This document shows positions 52,829 to 61,866 of a stretch of DNA of 64,000 bases, piece after piece. A program made the translations under genes and the position numbers. The notes under the pieces were generated by a model. That model was not told the origin of the DNA. It saw nothing but the letters and a program-made list of their open reading frames with translations, and did not search any database. Source of the stretch: RGIG4034 sp045576455 (lineage in GTDB: Bacteria > Bacillota > Clostridia > Lachnospirales > Lachnospiraceae). Numbering within the stretch: position 1 is the first letter of the stretch; each line of letters starts with the position of its first letter. The stretch is from assembly GCA_045576455.1 (NCBI GenBank), contig JAZNGM010000001.1, forward strand, positions 1-64,000, in the 5' to 3' direction.

Positions 52829-53707
52829 ATGCATTATGTAACGGTTAAAGGTATTTTATCTGCCAAGAATGGTATGAATCTTTACAGAGGTTGTAGTCAT
52901 GGTTGCATTTACTGTGATTCGAGAAGCAGATGCTATCAGATGAATCATGCTTTTGAAGACATAGAGGTCAAGGAAAATGCGGTTGAACTGTTAGAGGCTG
53001 CCCTCAAAAGAAAAAGACAGAAGTGCATGATAGGCATGGGCTCCATGACAGACCCTTATATCCCGCTTGAACTCGAACTTGAGCATGTACGTGAAAGCTT
53101 GAAACTGATAGAAAGATATGGCTTTGGTGTTACTTTGATTACTAAGTCGGACAGGGTTCTGCGGGATTTGGATTTATTGAAAAAGATTAATGAGAAGACA
53201 AAATGTGTTGTGCAGATGACGCTGACGAATATAGATGATGGTTTGAGCAGAAAGTTAGAGCCCGGAGTGTGTACTACGACCAGACGCTTTGAGGTATTGA
53301 AAATTCTTAGAGATGCAGGAATTCCGACGGTTGTCTGGATGAGCCCGGTTTTGCCATTTATCAATGATACCCGTGAAAATATATCGGGGTTAATTGATAT
53401 GTGTATTGAGGCCAAGGTTAAGGGTATCATTTGTTTTGGTATGGGGTTGACGCTTCGCGAGGGAAACAGAGAGTATTTTTATGAGAATTTGGACCGTCTT
53501 TTCCCCGGGATAAAAGAAAAATATATCAGAAGTTACGGAAATCAATATGAGATTGCAAGTCCTAACCATTATAGCCTGATGCGTTTGTTCCATGAGAAAT
53601 GCGGGAAACACGGCATTATGCATAATAATGATGAGATATTCCGATATTTAGGTGAGTTTGAGGATAAGCAGGCAGTTGAGCAGATGAGCCTGTGGGATAT
53701 GATGTAA
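52829..53707 (+). CDS. Radical SAM protein, SplB/Rv2578c-like
   Basis: A 292-residue iron-sulfur enzyme. NLYRGCSHGCIYCDSRSRCY is the radical SAM cluster motif of the spore-photoproduct-lyase-related family; GSMTDPYIPLE and VTLITKSDRVLRDLDLL are further family motifs. These proteins are widespread in Clostridia but most have no known substrate. The conserved cysteine of true photoproduct lyase cannot be confirmed by eye. GGAAAGGGAG precedes the ATG at 52829. Confidence 0.85.
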   Translation: MHYVTVKGILSAKNGMNLYRGCSHGCIYCDSRSRCYQMNHAFEDIEVKENAVELLEAALKRKRQKCMIGMGSMTDPYIPLELELEHVRESLKLIERYGFGVTLITKSDRVLRDLDLLKKINEKTKCVVQMTLTNIDDGLSRKLEPGVCTTTRRFEVLKILRDAGIPTVVWMSPVLPFINDTRENISGLIDMCIEAKVKGIICFGMGLTLREGNREYFYENLDRLFPGIKEKYIRSYGNQYEIASPNHYSLMRLFHEKCGKHGIMHNNDEIFRYLGEFEDKQAVEQMSLWDMM

Positions 53708-53786
53708 GTGAAATATTTTTTTTGTTAGGTTTTGGTTCAAAAGTTGTGTATATAAGTGAAAGACTAAGAGAAAAGAGGTGAAATTC

Positions 53787-54347
53787 TTGGAAGATGAGAA
53801 AATCGTACAGCTGTACTGGAACAGGGATGAAAATGCCATCCCGGTTACTACTGAAAAATACGGTTCCTATTGTACCGGCATTGCCAGAAACATTTTGGGT
53901 AATTATGAAGATGCAGAAGAATGTGTCAATGATACATATTTAAACGCCTGGAATGCTATGCCGCCTCACCGGCCGCAAATACTTTCTGCCTTTCTCGGGA
54001 AACTCACAAGAAACCTTTCTTTTAACAGATGGAAGCATAATCATGCAGACAAGCGGGGCGGATATACACTTCCTCAAGTGCTTGACGAGCTTGGTGAATG
54101 TGTTGCCGGCAAAGATAGCGTTGAGAGTGAATTAGAACGTAAAGAGCTTGTTATGGCATTAAACGACTATCTTACTACACTTTCATCTCATAAAAGAAAC
54201 ATCTTTATCAGGCGTTATTGGTACACTGACAGCATCAACGATATTGCATGCCGTTTTTCCATGACAGAAGGAGGTGTATCCATGCTGTTAAGCCGCCTTA
54301 GAAAAGACTTACACAACTACCTTATAAAAAGAGGATTTGAACTATGA
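53787..54347 (+). CDS. ECF-type sigma-70 family RNA polymerase sigma factor
   Basis: A 186-residue sigma factor. Region 2 is seen as NYEDAEECVNDTYLNAWNAM, and region 4 as ITDSIN-like IACRFSMTEGGVSMLLSRLR. TTG at 53787 is preferred because a GTG at 53778 lies within the AGAGGTG ribosome site. It overlaps the next gene by four bases, the typical sigma/anti-sigma arrangement. Confidence 0.88.
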   Translation: MEDEKIVQLYWNRDENAIPVTTEKYGSYCTGIARNILGNYEDAEECVNDTYLNAWNAMPPHRPQILSAFLGKLTRNLSFNRWKHNHADKRGGYTLPQVLDELGECVAGKDSVESELERKELVMALNDYLTTLSSHKRNIFIRRYWYTDSINDIACRFSMTEGGVSMLLSRLRKDLHNYLIKRGFEL

Positions 54348-55540
54348 AAAAAGAAAATTTGTATGAAATAATGAATGACATTGATGAAAAGTATATTGCA
54401 GGAGCAGCTGATATAAACGTCTGTGGAGGCAATAGATTCCGAAATTATTTTAAAACATGGGGGCTCATCGCAGCAGGAATCCTTTTGATTGCAGGAATCG
54501 GATTGTTGACACTTCCGCTTAATAAGAACAAAAAAACAACAGATAATGTTTCTGATTTAGTGGCGTTAAGTATTGATATGGATAGTTTTTTTGAAGCAAA
54601 CATGGGATTTGAGGGACTAATGGCTTATGATATTTCAGAATTAATGGACGAAAGTCCTTGGAACAAAAATATCAACATAGATACGCTACCGGTATTTAAA
54701 AATGTATATGAAGCTGAGGGAAGCGGAATCATTAAAAATCCGGATATTGAGAAAATGTGTGCTGTGCTATATGAGATTTCTACCCGTTTTGAACTAAGTC
54801 CGTCTGAAACTGCGATAGAATATCTTATGGGAGAGACGGACGACGGAGCAGAAATTCCTTATGCAGTGTCATATACGGATAATGGAATTACATTAGAGGT
54901 TGAAAGTAACCTGACAACAACCGTTACTTTTGAACCTGCACTCGCCATTCCGGAAGGCTATAATAATATCTACAATGCTTCTTACGAGGATGTACAAAAA
55001 ATAGCGGAATATTATAAAACCACTTATGCCCACTTGATAAATATGGACGCTCCTGTTACAAACATTGGAAGTGGTGATTATGATATTTATGCCAATCAGT
55101 CCTATGACCTTTCTTACTATGAGAGCTCAGCAGATTTTGTTACCGAATTGTTAAACAATGCCTTTTACAGGGTACAATTTTATCAAAATTCTGATAACTC
55201 CTTGGATTTGATCCGTTTTTACCGGACGGATTTATCAAATCTTATAGGGTATTATCCGATTATTACGTGGAAGAAAGCCGAGCAGCTGTTAACAGAAGGT
55301 AAATATATTACTACCGTTCCGGTTGATTTTCCGGGGGCTGAATACATCAGAAAAACAGAGCTTGTCTACCGTAACGGTCATACAGAAGATACTTACATGC
55401 CGTATTATCGGATACTTGTGGAATTACCTGATATGCATCGGAAAGACACTGGGCTTAATACTTATGGTGCCTATTATGTGCCTGCGGTAAAAGAGGAGTA
55501 TATTAGTAATATGCCGATATGGGACGGTTCATTTAATTAA
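54344..55540 (+). CDS. Putative membrane anti-sigma factor with large external domain
   Basis: A 398-residue single-pass protein. Residues 1-40 are cytosolic (NLYEIMNDIDEKYIAGAADI), a typical sigma-binding tail length; 43-60 form a transmembrane helix (GLIAAGILLIAGIGLLTLPL). The external domain of about 335 residues shows beta-strand and helix patterns but no recognised family. It starts in the sigma-factor stop. Release of the sigma factor on an outside signal is inferred from this pairing. Confidence 0.72.
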   Translation: MKKENLYEIMNDIDEKYIAGAADINVCGGNRFRNYFKTWGLIAAGILLIAGIGLLTLPLNKNKKTTDNVSDLVALSIDMDSFFEANMGFEGLMAYDISELMDESPWNKNINIDTLPVFKNVYEAEGSGIIKNPDIEKMCAVLYEISTRFELSPSETAIEYLMGETDDGAEIPYAVSYTDNGITLEVESNLTTTVTFEPALAIPEGYNNIYNASYEDVQKIAEYYKTTYAHLINMDAPVTNIGSGDYDIYANQSYDLSYYESSADFVTELLNNAFYRVQFYQNSDNSLDLIRFYRTDLSNLIGYYPIITWKKAEQLLTEGKYITTVPVDFPGAEYIRKTELVYRNGHTEDTYMPYYRILVELPDMHRKDTGLNTYGAYYVPAVKEEYISNMPIWDGSFN

Positions 55541-55596
55541 TTGATAAGAATCAGCGATATATAATAAGGAAGTAGTAGGTAAAGGAAGGGGAACAT

Positions 55597-56025
55597 ATGA
55601 TTAAAAGAGCAACCAACGAAAATGCAAAAGAACTTGCAAGACTGGCAATTCAAATGTGGCACAGCATCACGGCAGAGGAATTTGAAGCACTGATTAGTAG
55701 CGATAAAGCGGCGTGTTTTCTTGCATATACCGACAAGGATTATGCAATAGGTTTTGCACAATGCCAATTACGCTTTGATTATGTGGAAGGAACGGAAACT
55801 TCGCCGGTCGGATATTTGGAGGGCATTTTTGTTGAAGAAGCTTATAGACATCAAAATATCGCGACAGAACTCTTGAGCGCGTGCCAGGAGTGGGCTAAGG
55901 AAAAAGGATGCAGTGAATTTGCCAGTGATTGTGAACTGGATAATACGGATAGTTTTAATTTTCATATGGCACTTGGTTTCGAAGAGGCAGGAAGAGTGAT
56001 TTGTTTCAGAAAAGAATTGAATTAG
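55597..56025 (+). CDS. GNAT acetyltransferase, AAC(6')-like
   Basis: A 142-residue GNAT enzyme. YLEGIFVEEAYRHQNIATEL is the acetyl-CoA-binding motif A; the C-terminal FASDCELDNTDSFNFHMALG and FRKELN match aminoglycoside 6'-N-acetyltransferases of the AAC(6')-I type. Chromosomal members often have other, unknown natural substrates, so resistance is not to be assumed. GGAAGGGG precedes the ATG. Confidence 0.82.
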   Translation: MIKRATNENAKELARLAIQMWHSITAEEFEALISSDKAACFLAYTDKDYAIGFAQCQLRFDYVEGTETSPVGYLEGIFVEEAYRHQNIATELLSACQEWAKEKGCSEFASDCELDNTDSFNFHMALGFEEAGRVICFRKELN

Positions 56026-56041
56026 ACGGAAATAAATAAGA

Positions 56042-56077
56042 AAAAGGAAAGCGGGATGAAAATTCCGCTTTCCTTTT
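56042..56077. terminator. Bidirectional intrinsic terminator
   Basis: A 13-pair stem (AAAAGGAAAGCGG and CCGCTTTCCTTTT) with ten-base loop, A tract on the left and T tract on the right, just after the acetyltransferase gene. Confidence 0.85.
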
Positions 56078-56202
56078 CTGCTATGTTCTATATTCTTTGT
56101 TTCTGTAGTGATTATAGCATAATTGACCGAAAAAATAAAGACTGTTTCTGTAAGGTAATTTGTCTTATGCTTATAGGACATTGTAGAGGGGAGAGGGTAA
56201 TT

Positions 56203-58080
56203 ATGGAAGATGGAATTGTAAAGGTTGAAAAACAACGCTTAGAACAAATCAAAGAAAAACTTGCAGAGCGTCTTGCGAAAGAGAAGCATGCTTTAGAAAA
56301 TCAAAGGGAGGATTTGCTTAAGCAAAGACGCGCTATGTGGGAGGAAGGGGCTCATTTAGTAAACGATTTTGATGATATTGTAGATTTGGCAAGATATGAT
56401 GAGTTGGTTCGGGGAGAACATGACCAATATGTGCGGATAGACAAGGAAGTTCGTCAGATGACGTATCTTCTTAAGAAACCTTATTTCGGGCGAATTGATT
56501 TTAAGGAAAAGGATGAGCCTTATACAGATGAAATCTATATAGGAAGATACGGTTTTTTTGATTTAAAGAACTATAACCGCTATATTTACGACTGGCGTAG
56601 TCCGGTGGCATCCATGTTCTATGACGCTTCGCTGGGGGAGGCATCTTATAAATGTCCGGCAGGGGAGATAGAGGGGACGCTTTCCTGTAAACGTCAATAT
56701 GAGATTGAAGACGGTGAATTAAAGTATTGTTATGATACTAATATAGCCGTGCAGGATGAATTTCTTGGTAAGGTGCTTTCTGAAAATACGGATAAGGTAC
56801 TTAGGGTCATTATTGATACCATTACCAAGGAGCAGAACAAAGCGATCCGCAAGTCGCATCAGGTGGACATTTTGGTGGAAGGACCTGCGGGTAGTGGAAA
56901 AACCAGCGTGGGAATGCACAGACTGTCGTACCTTTTGTATCACAATAGGGAATATCTTTCTGCGGAAAAAATAGTAGTGCTTTCCAGAAATGATGTCTTT
57001 TCTTCGTATATTTCTGCTATTTTGCCGGAACTGGGTGAAGAAAATATAAATGCAATTAATTTTGACAGTTTAATTTCCTACGGAGTACCCAAACACCTTA
57101 GAAAAATGGGTTATTATGAGCAGGTAGATTATTTGCTGAAAAATAAAGAAGATAATGCCCGCAGGAGATCGATTAGTTTAAAATATTCCCCGGAATTCCT
57201 TACTTATGTGGAAGAAAACTACAAGAAGTATAAGGGCAGAAAAAAAGATTTTACTACTGCCGGGGAAGTATATTTGTGGCTGCTTAAGCATTACGTGCAG
57301 TTTGCAGATGAGGAAATATATACAGATACGCAGATATTTTTAGAAAGAGGGAGACTGTTTTATGAAGATTTCCTTCTAATTAACTATGTACGCGTTCTGT
57401 TAGGAGGAATTAAACCTTTAGAGAATATTAGTCATGTAGTGGTGGATGAAGCACAAGACTATTCTCCGGTGCAGCTACGCATTATTAAGAAGTTATATAC
57501 TAAGAGCAGGTTTACTATCATGGCGGATGTGAATCAGTCAATCAATGCTGATATTTCTATTACAAAGAGTGAAATGTTTTTGGATATTTTTGGAGATAAA
57601 GTGCAACAGGTAAAGCTTAATAAAAGTTATCGGAGTACAGCGCCTATCAATGCCTTTGCGTTTGATATTCTAGGTATACATGATCCGGGTCTGTATATTG
57701 ATAGGGATGGTAAAAAGCCGGAATGTATTGAGGTAACTCATCAGGAAGAGGCAAAGGGAACCGTAATAAAGATATTAGAAAATCTGCCGCAAGATAAGTC
57801 GGTAGGGATTTTGACTTGCGATGCTGATTCTGCTTGGGATATAAAAAGACTACTGGGAACGAAATCGGTTAGACCGATACAATATATCTTGGCACCGGAT
57901 AAATCTTTGGAAGAAAAAATAGTCGTTATGCCGATTATGCTTGCCAAAGGACTTGAGTTTGATGTAGTAATCGTGTGGGATGACAAGGGGAAACAGTATT
58001 TTAAAGAGAATAAAAACCTAAAATATCTCATGGCAACCCGGGCGCTTCATGAGCTTTATTTTGTGTCTTTTGAAAAATAG
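56203..58080 (+). CDS. helD: HelD-like UvrD-family helicase
   Basis: A 625-residue superfamily 1 ATPase. An N-terminal coiled coil (residues 1-75, KVEKQRLEQIKEKLAERLAK) enters RNA polymerase in HelD proteins. Walker A is VEGPAGSGKTSVGMHRLSYL, motif II VVDEAQDYSPVQL, motif VI-like LMATRALHELYFV at the C-terminus. HelD strips stalled RNA polymerase from DNA. At 625 residues it is shorter than B. subtilis HelD (about 770). I chose the ATG at 56203 after GGGGAGAGGG, because the earlier frame start at 56056 lies in the terminator. Confidence 0.86.
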   Translation: MEDGIVKVEKQRLEQIKEKLAERLAKEKHALENQREDLLKQRRAMWEEGAHLVNDFDDIVDLARYDELVRGEHDQYVRIDKEVRQMTYLLKKPYFGRIDFKEKDEPYTDEIYIGRYGFFDLKNYNRYIYDWRSPVASMFYDASLGEASYKCPAGEIEGTLSCKRQYEIEDGELKYCYDTNIAVQDEFLGKVLSENTDKVLRVIIDTITKEQNKAIRKSHQVDILVEGPAGSGKTSVGMHRLSYLLYHNREYLSAEKIVVLSRNDVFSSYISAILPELGEENINAINFDSLISYGVPKHLRKMGYYEQVDYLLKNKEDNARRRSISLKYSPEFLTYVEENYKKYKGRKKDFTTAGEVYLWLLKHYVQFADEEIYTDTQIFLERGRLFYEDFLLINYVRVLLGGIKPLENISHVVVDEAQDYSPVQLRIIKKLYTKSRFTIMADVNQSINADISITKSEMFLDIFGDKVQQVKLNKSYRSTAPINAFAFDILGIHDPGLYIDRDGKKPECIEVTHQEEAKGTVIKILENLPQDKSVGILTCDADSAWDIKRLLGTKSVRPIQYILAPDKSLEEKIVVMPIMLAKGLEFDVVIVWDDKGKQYFKENKNLKYLMATRALHELYFVSFEK

Positions 58081-58097
58081 TGTTACGTGATACAATA

Positions 58098-58132
58098 AAA
58101 TCGTATGGGACGATTTGGAATGACCACATTCC
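58098..58132 (+). promoter_or_regulatory. Twin hairpins in the 5' leader of the CDF gene
   Basis: AAATCGT-ATGGG-ACGATTT (58098-58116) is directly followed by GGAATG-ACCA-CATTCC (58117-58132). They lie after a TACAAT -10 box (58091-58096) and 22 bases before the start codon. They could be leader RNA structures or the helD terminator; there is no T run. Confidence 0.4.
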
Positions 58133-58154
58133 ACTATAAAACAGAGGTATTAAC

Positions 58155-59321
58155 ATGATTAAACTGCTTAGCAATATTTTTATCGGTCAAAATCCGGATA
58201 CATCAGATCCTGAGGTCAGACAGAAATTCGGTATCTTAAGCGGAACGGTAGGCATCTGCTTTAATATATTATTATTTGCCGGCAAACTGGTTGCGGGACT
58301 ACTCAGTAATTCCATTGCCATCATGGCAGATGCATTTAACAACTTATCCGATGCAGGGTCTTCCATTATTACCCTTATCGGATTTAAGATTGCCGGTCAA
58401 AAACCGGATCCGGAACATCCTTTTGGGCATGGAAGGTTGGAATATATTTCGGGCCTTTTTGTATCTGTGATTATTATTTATATGGGAATTGAGCTGACGC
58501 GGACTTCGATAAACCGCATTATGCATCCGGAAGAACTGCAGTTTAGTCTGGTATTAATGATTATTCTTGTTGTTTCTATTTTGATTAAATTTTATATGTA
58601 TTTTTATAATAGAAGCATTAGCCGTAAGATAAAAAGTGCAGCGATGATGGCAACTGCCAAAGACAGCTTAAGTGATACGATTTCTACTTTTGTTGTTTTG
58701 GGTTGTACTCTTATTTCTCATTTCTATGGGCTTAGTTTAGATGGATGGTGTGGTATTATACTGGGCATGTTTATTCTGTACACAGGATATCGGGCTGCAA
58801 AGGATACTATCGACCCGCTGCTTGGTCAGGCGCCGGAACCGGAATTTGTAAAAGATATTGAAGCAATAGTTATGTCTTATCCCGAAGTACAAGGCATCCA
58901 TGACCTGATTGTACATAACTATGGTCCGGGTAGAACTATGATTTCTCTTCATGCAGAAGTATCAGCGGATGGCGACATCTTAGTGCTTCATGATACCATA
59001 GATGTGATAGAGCATACTTTAAGGGATAAACATCACTGCCATGCAGTTATACATATGGATCCTATCTGTACGGACGATCCGGAAACTATCGCATTAAAAG
59101 AAGATGTGACAACATTTATTAAGGAATTGGGCAGTGAACTTTCCCTTCATGATTTCCGCCTGGTGAAAGGTCCTACGCATACCAATGTGATTTTTGATTT
59201 GCTTGTACCTTTTAATTTTGAAATCACAGATGCACAACTTATTAAAGATATTACTGCTCATATCCAATCCCGGGAAGGTTGTTATTTTGCGGTGATTGAG
59301 ATTGATAAAAAATATGTATAG
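58155..59321 (+). CDS. Cation diffusion facilitator (CDF) efflux transporter
   Basis: A 388-residue divalent-metal/proton antiporter. Six transmembrane helices span residues 30-225; metal-site residues are in MADAFNNLSDAGSS and HPFGHGRLEYISG in the N-terminal half and TAKDSLSDTIST in helix 5. The cytosolic domain includes GIHDLIVHNYGPGRTMISLH and two further strands. The residue pattern D-D/N-x-x-D may favour manganese or zinc, but I cannot tell which. AACAGAGGT precedes the ATG. It follows helD by 75 bases. Confidence 0.9.
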   Translation: MIKLLSNIFIGQNPDTSDPEVRQKFGILSGTVGICFNILLFAGKLVAGLLSNSIAIMADAFNNLSDAGSSIITLIGFKIAGQKPDPEHPFGHGRLEYISGLFVSVIIIYMGIELTRTSINRIMHPEELQFSLVLMIILVVSILIKFYMYFYNRSISRKIKSAAMMATAKDSLSDTISTFVVLGCTLISHFYGLSLDGWCGIILGMFILYTGYRAAKDTIDPLLGQAPEPEFVKDIEAIVMSYPEVQGIHDLIVHNYGPGRTMISLHAEVSADGDILVLHDTIDVIEHTLRDKHHCHAVIHMDPICTDDPETIALKEDVTTFIKELGSELSLHDFRLVKGPTHTNVIFDLLVPFNFEITDAQLIKDITAHIQSREGCYFAVIEIDKKYV

Positions 59322-59508
59322 AGCAACTTTATTTCTAATCAAAGACGGAGTTGCCTTCATTTTAATAAACCTGTATTATTAAAATAGCATGATTGAAAGG
59401 AGAAAGACTATATGCGTAGAAAATATATTATTTCCCGGTAGTCTGGGCTTAAAATAAAATGAATGGTCAAGCTCAGATGAATCCCCACAAAAGAATAGGA
59501 GGATTAGT

Positions 59509-60051
59509 ATGATTTTTTATCACGTTATTTCTGACAGACCAAAGCATGCGGGTCAGCATTTTGTGGTGGATGCTAAGCATCCCAACGGTGTGTATGACCG
59601 GGTGCAAGAGCAGATGAGTATAGTTGAGGATATTTATAAAAATCCGGCAAAATATGAAGGAACAGAATTAAGCCACAGTGTTGATGTTGCACTTCGTGAA
59701 CTGGCACTGGAGAAGGTTAGAAAGGAAAAATATCCGCAGTATCCGTCGAGAATGGCTTCACTGTATGTTTCAAGGACATATGAGGAAGCGGAGAGATGGG
59801 CTGATTATTTTGCAAGCCTTGGACGACCTACGTATGCTGTTGCCAAAATAGAAGTAAACGGCAGAGTTTACTACGGAGACGCCTATAAATGTTTTGACGG
59901 AACCATTTCGGAAGAAGAAAACCTAAGACAAGCAGAAATTTATTGGTTAAACGGACCGAATGAAGATGGCAGGGAACCTATTGTTGAAGTGCTTGTGGAT
60001 GGGGAAATTGAAGTGGTTGAGATAATGAAAGAAATAAATGCAAATGTATAG
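59509..60051 (+). CDS. DUF2441 family protein
   Basis: A 180-residue soluble protein: IFYHVISDRPKHAGQHFVVD, SRMASLYVSRTYEEAERWAD and KIEVNGRVYYGDAYKCFDGT, a pattern I associate with DUF2441. This family has been compared with ADP-ribosyltransferase-like folds, but function is not established. ATAGGAGGATT precedes the ATG. Stand-alone, with a good terminator after it. The 187-base gap before it holds no convincing gene. Confidence 0.75.
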   Translation: MIFYHVISDRPKHAGQHFVVDAKHPNGVYDRVQEQMSIVEDIYKNPAKYEGTELSHSVDVALRELALEKVRKEKYPQYPSRMASLYVSRTYEEAERWADYFASLGRPTYAVAKIEVNGRVYYGDAYKCFDGTISEEENLRQAEIYWLNGPNEDGREPIVEVLVDGEIEVVEIMKEINANV

Positions 60052-60066
60052 TTTTATACGCATAAG

Positions 60067-60093
60067 AGAGTCGGAGTATTCCGACTCTTTTTT
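60067..60093 (+). terminator. Intrinsic terminator after the DUF2441 gene
   Basis: AGAGTCGGA, loop GTAT, TCCGACTCT and a run of T. Confidence 0.9.
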
Positions 60094-60136
60094 GACTGAT
60101 AGGAAATTGTTTTGTTATGTTGCGGTATCCATATTT

Positions 60137-60247
60137 TTACCATACATTTAATACAATGGCAGATTCTCCGACATAGTCTGCGGGAACCTGACCGATATCC
60201 CAGCCGGTGTTGGTTGGTTCTACATAATAATATGCATTTCCTCCGCT
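60137..60247 (-). pseudogene. C-terminal remnant of a protein gene (minus strand)
   Basis: An open stretch of about 36 codons on the minus strand reads SGGNAYYYVEPTNTGWDIGQ then VPADYVGESAIVLNVW and a stop; in-frame stops lie just before it, so no start or body remains. The composition looks like the end of a secreted or beta-rich domain, maybe a transglutaminase-type protein. It lies in the gene-poor gap 60094-60547. Confidence 0.45.
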
Positions 60248-60327
60248 TTATCCGTTGGTTTAATGGTTGACAAATTAAAGTACCTGAATTATATTTAGAA
60301 AAAGCATTTTGATAGAGGAAGCAAAGG

Positions 60328-60429
60328 ATGTATTCATTTGTAGCCATAATTAGATACGAAGCCATTCAGGCGGTGCATTTTGGCATGCATGGTCTTAGTT
60401 TTGTATATAAAGGTTACGAAGAAAAATAA
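60328..60429 (+). CDS. Possible 33-residue small ORF or remnant
   Basis: ATG at 60328 after GAGGAAGCAAAGG, encoding MYSFVAIIRYEAIQAVHFGM, then HGLSFVYKGYEEK and a stop. There is no family match by eye. It may be a degraded gene end like its neighbour at 60137. Low certainty. Confidence 0.25.
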   Translation: MYSFVAIIRYEAIQAVHFGMHGLSFVYKGYEEK

Positions 60430-60467
60430 GCTTTCAGAGACATAATATTTTAGTATAGTTGTTTTTG

Positions 60468-60497
60468 ACCACTTATCTTTCGGATGGGTGGTTTTTT
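60468..60497 (+). terminator. Terminator-like hairpin in the gap before the acetyltransferase
   Basis: ACCAC (60468-60472) pairs with GTGGT (60488-60492), extended inward by imperfect TTATC/GGATG pairing, and is followed by six T. Confidence 0.6.
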
Positions 60498-60547
60498 ATT
60501 TCTTGGGAAACAACCTGTCATAATAATAAAAAAAGGAGAGAAAGGCT

Positions 60548-61108
60548 ATGGTAATTAATGATGTATGGTTTGAGTTAAAGGATGGGCGTAAGGCATTGCT
60601 TAGAAGTCCGAAGGAGGAAGATATCGAAACTACGCTGGAATATTTGGTGGTGTCCTCCGGCGAGACAGAGTTTATTATCCGTTATCCCGAAGAGTGTGCT
60701 AAATATACACCGGAGGGAGAAAAAGAACTGTTTGAACGTAAGAATGCATCTCCGAATGAAGCTATGATTATGTGTATTGTGGATGGAAAAGTAGTAGGCA
60801 ATTGTGAAATTAACTTTTTTACAGGAATGAAGACAAAACACAGAGGCGCTATTGGTATAGCGCTGATTAGTGAATATTGGAACCAGGGAATCGGAACCAT
60901 GATGTTCCGTGAAATGATACGTCTTGCAGAAAGCAGGGAGGATATATTGCAGATTGAACTGGAATTTGTAGAAGGAAATGAAAGGGCAAGGCGTCTCTAT
61001 GAAAAGATGGGTTTTAGAATTACCGGAGTGCATCCGAATGGTATCCGTTTAAGAGACGGAAGACTTCTTAATCTGTATACGATGATAAAGGAGATTAGAA
61101 AAGCATGA
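60548..61108 (+). CDS. GNAT acetyltransferase (RimJ/RimL-like)
   Basis: A 186-residue acetyltransferase. Conserved strands: MCIVDGKVVGNCEINFF, IGIALISEYWNQGIGTMMFR with the acetyl-CoA-binding Q-G-I-G-T loop, and EGNERARRLYEKMGFRITGV. The substrate may be a protein N-terminus or small molecule. AAAAGGAGAGAAAGG precedes the ATG. Its stop overlaps the PHP phosphatase gene by four bases. Confidence 0.88.
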   Translation: MVINDVWFELKDGRKALLRSPKEEDIETTLEYLVVSSGETEFIIRYPEECAKYTPEGEKELFERKNASPNEAMIMCIVDGKVVGNCEINFFTGMKTKHRGAIGIALISEYWNQGIGTMMFREMIRLAESREDILQIELEFVEGNERARRLYEKMGFRITGVHPNGIRLRDGRLLNLYTMIKEIRKA

Positions 61109-61866
61109 TAAAAACAGATTTTCATGTACATACAGCGCTTTCATGCGATTCGGAAGCCGATATGGAAGAATATGTAAAGCAGGCCATTGTTAAAAAGATA
61201 AATGCGGTCTGCTTTACGGAGCATGTGGATTGTAACGAGCATGATTATGGCTACAATTATTATAATCCGGAAAGTTATTTTGAAAAATACAATCGGATTA
61301 AAGATAAGTATTGTGACTTTAAGATTTATGCCGGAATAGAATTTGGTGAACCGCATTTATATAAAGATAAGTTGCAGGAATTGTCAGCATATCCTTATGA
61401 CTACATTATAGGCAGCATTCATTGGATTGGGGATATGTTCCCGTGCCAGAAAGTACGTGAGCAATATTCTGCCAAAGAATTCTATACCTTATACTGGGGA
61501 GAAGTGTTAAATACAGTAAAACAGGGTGGTTTTGATGCCTTGGGACATATTGATTTTCCTAAGAGATATTATGGGGAAATCTATTATACAGAACCAAAAA
61601 TCAGAGAGATATTTAAGCACTTGCTGGATAAAGATATGGTAATAGAGATTAATACGTCTTCCTTACGAAAAGGGCATGATGAGACTATGCCGGGAAAAGA
61701 ATTGCTTGAAATCTATAAAGACTGTGGCGGTAAATATGTTACGCTTGGCTCGGATGCGCATGAAGTTAAAGATTTGGGGGCAGATAATGACGTGGCCCAA
61801 AAGCTTATTAAGGATTTAGGCTTGCATCAAGTTATATACGAGAGCCGGAAGCGGATTATGAAGTAG
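61105..61866 (+). CDS. PHP-domain phosphatase, HisJ/HisK-like
   Basis: A 253-residue PHP-family enzyme with the trinuclear metal ligands in TDFHVHTALSCDSE, VCFTEHVDCN, GIEFGE, GSIHWIGD, LGHIDFPKRY and LGSDAHEVKD. Best matches by pattern are histidinol-phosphate phosphatases; no other his genes are nearby, so another phosphoester may be the substrate. It starts in the stop of the acetyltransferase gene, and overlaps the convergent DUF2971 gene by 11 bases. Confidence 0.85.
   Translation: MIKTDFHVHTALSCDSEADMEEYVKQAIVKKINAVCFTEHVDCNEHDYGYNYYNPESYFEKYNRIKDKYCDFKIYAGIEFGEPHLYKDKLQELSAYPYDYIIGSIHWIGDMFPCQKVREQYSAKEFYTLYWGEVLNTVKQGGFDALGHIDFPKRYYGEIYYTEPKIREIFKHLLDKDMVIEINTSSLRKGHDETMPGKELLEIYKDCGGKYVTLGSDAHEVKDLGADNDVAQKLIKDLGLHQVIYESRKRIMK

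Noticed and set aside
60054..60365. 103-codon minus-strand open frame
   Set aside because: Its residues look random and it overlaps a terminator and a remnant in a different frame.
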